DNA from: Euperipatoides rowelli
Lineage: Eukaryota > Onychophora > Udeonychophora > Euonychophora > Peripatopsidae
Assembly (NCBI GenBank): GCA_003024985.2
Contig: PXIH01S0036896.1
Strand: one strand, 5' to 3'
DNA: 10,098 nt
A program made the position numbers and the translations under genes. Positions 9,369 through 10,098 of the stretch are shown one piece after another (positions within the stretch are counted from its first letter, which is position 1; each line of letters begins with the position of its first letter). Below the pieces are notes generated by a model that saw nothing but the letters and a program-made list of their open reading frames with translations, searched no databases and was not told the origin of the DNA.

Positions 9369-10015
9369 CATATTAATCATCAGCTTCATCTTTATCATCA
9401 CCTTCACTATCATCATCATCTTCATTATATTCATTGGCTTCATCATCTTTATCATCATCTTCATATAATCATAATCATCATCTTCATTTTTATGATATTC
9501 ATCATTTTCATAATCATCTTCATCATCATAATCTTCATCACCTTCATTATCACCTTTTTCATCATTGTCACCTCATCAGTATCTTCATCTTCATTGTCTT
9601 CATCATCTTCACCATCATCTTCATATTCACCATCATCATATTCATCTAAATTATCATCATATTCATCATCACCACCTTCATTATCACCATATTCACCATC
9701 ATCTTTATCATCATCATATTCATCATCATTATTATCATCATATTCATCTTTATCATCATCATCACCTTAAACATCAGCATCCTTTTTTATCATCTTTATC
9801 ATATACATCATCTTTATCATCATAATCTTCATCATCATACTTTTCATCATCATAATCCTCATCATATTCATCACCACCATCATCATCTTTTTCATCTTCA
9901 TATTCATCATCATCTTAATCATATTCATCATCATAATCATCATCTTCATTACCATCATCACTCATCATCTTCATCTTCAACATCATCTTCATCACCATTT
10001 TTATCATCACCTTCA
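9369..10015. repeat. Long duplication B, right copy
   Basis: Second copy of 7971-8800, with ATTGG at 9433, CTAAATT at 9646, CACCTTAAACATC at 9763 and the ACC-rich block near 9870. It is shorter than the left copy by about 180 bases between the CTAAATT and CCTTAAAC landmarks. Either this copy lost a segment or the left copy gained one by local tandem growth. The sequence after about 10015 is generic repeat and I could not align it with confidence. Confidence 0.78.
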
Positions 10016-10098
10016 TCATCATCCTCAACATCATATTCATCATCGTCGTCATCAGCATCGTCACCTTCAACTTTATCATAATCATCTTTGTTCTCATT

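Larger units (their letters stand above)
1..10098. repeat. Interrupted ATC/TTC triplet low-complexity tract filling the window
   Basis: The + strand consists almost entirely of ATC and TTC triplets with single-base variants (ATA, ATT, ACC, AAC, AGC, TTT, TTA). Guanine is nearly absent from this strand. Perfect runs are short: the longest I noticed are five ATC units at 5835-5849 and at 4198-4212, and four ACC units at 5928-5939. This is therefore an old, interrupted or higher-order repeat and not a fresh microsatellite. The tract runs off both ends of the window, so its true size is unknown. No unique sequence of 100 bases or more was found within it. It most resembles eukaryotic satellite or degenerate acidic-repeat coding DNA; which of these it is remains open. 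Confidence 0.95.

Noticed and set aside
1-10098. CRISPR array
   Set aside because: Repeats are not constant units separated by unrelated spacers; everything is the same ATC/TTC alphabet.
1-10098. GAA/TTC triplex (H-DNA) forming tract
   Set aside because: Pure pyrimidine runs are only a few to about fifteen bases because A of ATC interrupts them; no long mirror-symmetric homopurine stretch is visible.
1-10098. tRNA, rRNA or other structured RNA
   Set aside because: Near absence of G on one strand leaves no G-C stems, and no conserved RNA motif was seen.

Overview
The whole window is one continuous low-complexity tract built from ATC and TTC triplets on the + strand (GAT and GAA on the - strand). 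Single-base variants (ATA, ATT, ACC, AAC, AGC, TTT, TTA) interrupt it constantly. I see no conventional gene, RNA gene, promoter, ribosome binding site, terminator, CRISPR array or insertion sequence. The + strand is strikingly poor in G (one to two percent by eye), and AT content is near 70 percent. This suggests satellite-like or gene-derived repetitive DNA of an AT-rich, probably eukaryotic genome. The host cannot be named from the sequence.

The tract is hierarchical. At the smallest scale are ATC/TTC triplets; the runs I checked reach only about five perfect units. Above these lie short tandem duplications with unit lengths of 21, 24, 30 and 36 bases, all multiples of three, and larger local units of about 52-64 and 164-176 bases. 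Above these lie two long duplications. One is about 1.2 kb long, with copies at about 136-1290 and 4257-5380, offset near 4.1 kb. The other has copies at about 7971-8800 and 9369-10015, offset 1.2-1.4 kb, with about 180 bases extra in the left copy. A diverged module also recurs at about 1790, 2150 and 2970.

Every reading frame behaves as expected for such a repeat. On the - strand one phase reads acidic (Asp/Glu with Tyr, Asn, Gly, Val, Ala, Lys), one reads Met/Lys and one is mostly TGA stops. On the + strand the phases read Ile/Phe, His/Leu and Ser. Long open frames are therefore expected without being genes. The only reading with some biological plausibility is the acidic - strand phase. 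It is recognisable through much of the window and similar peptides recur in both long copies, but frameshifts and TAA triplets break it. It could be the decayed remains of a giant acidic repeat protein gene, or simply a consequence of the GAT/GAA repeat. No gene-to-gene cooperation can be described.
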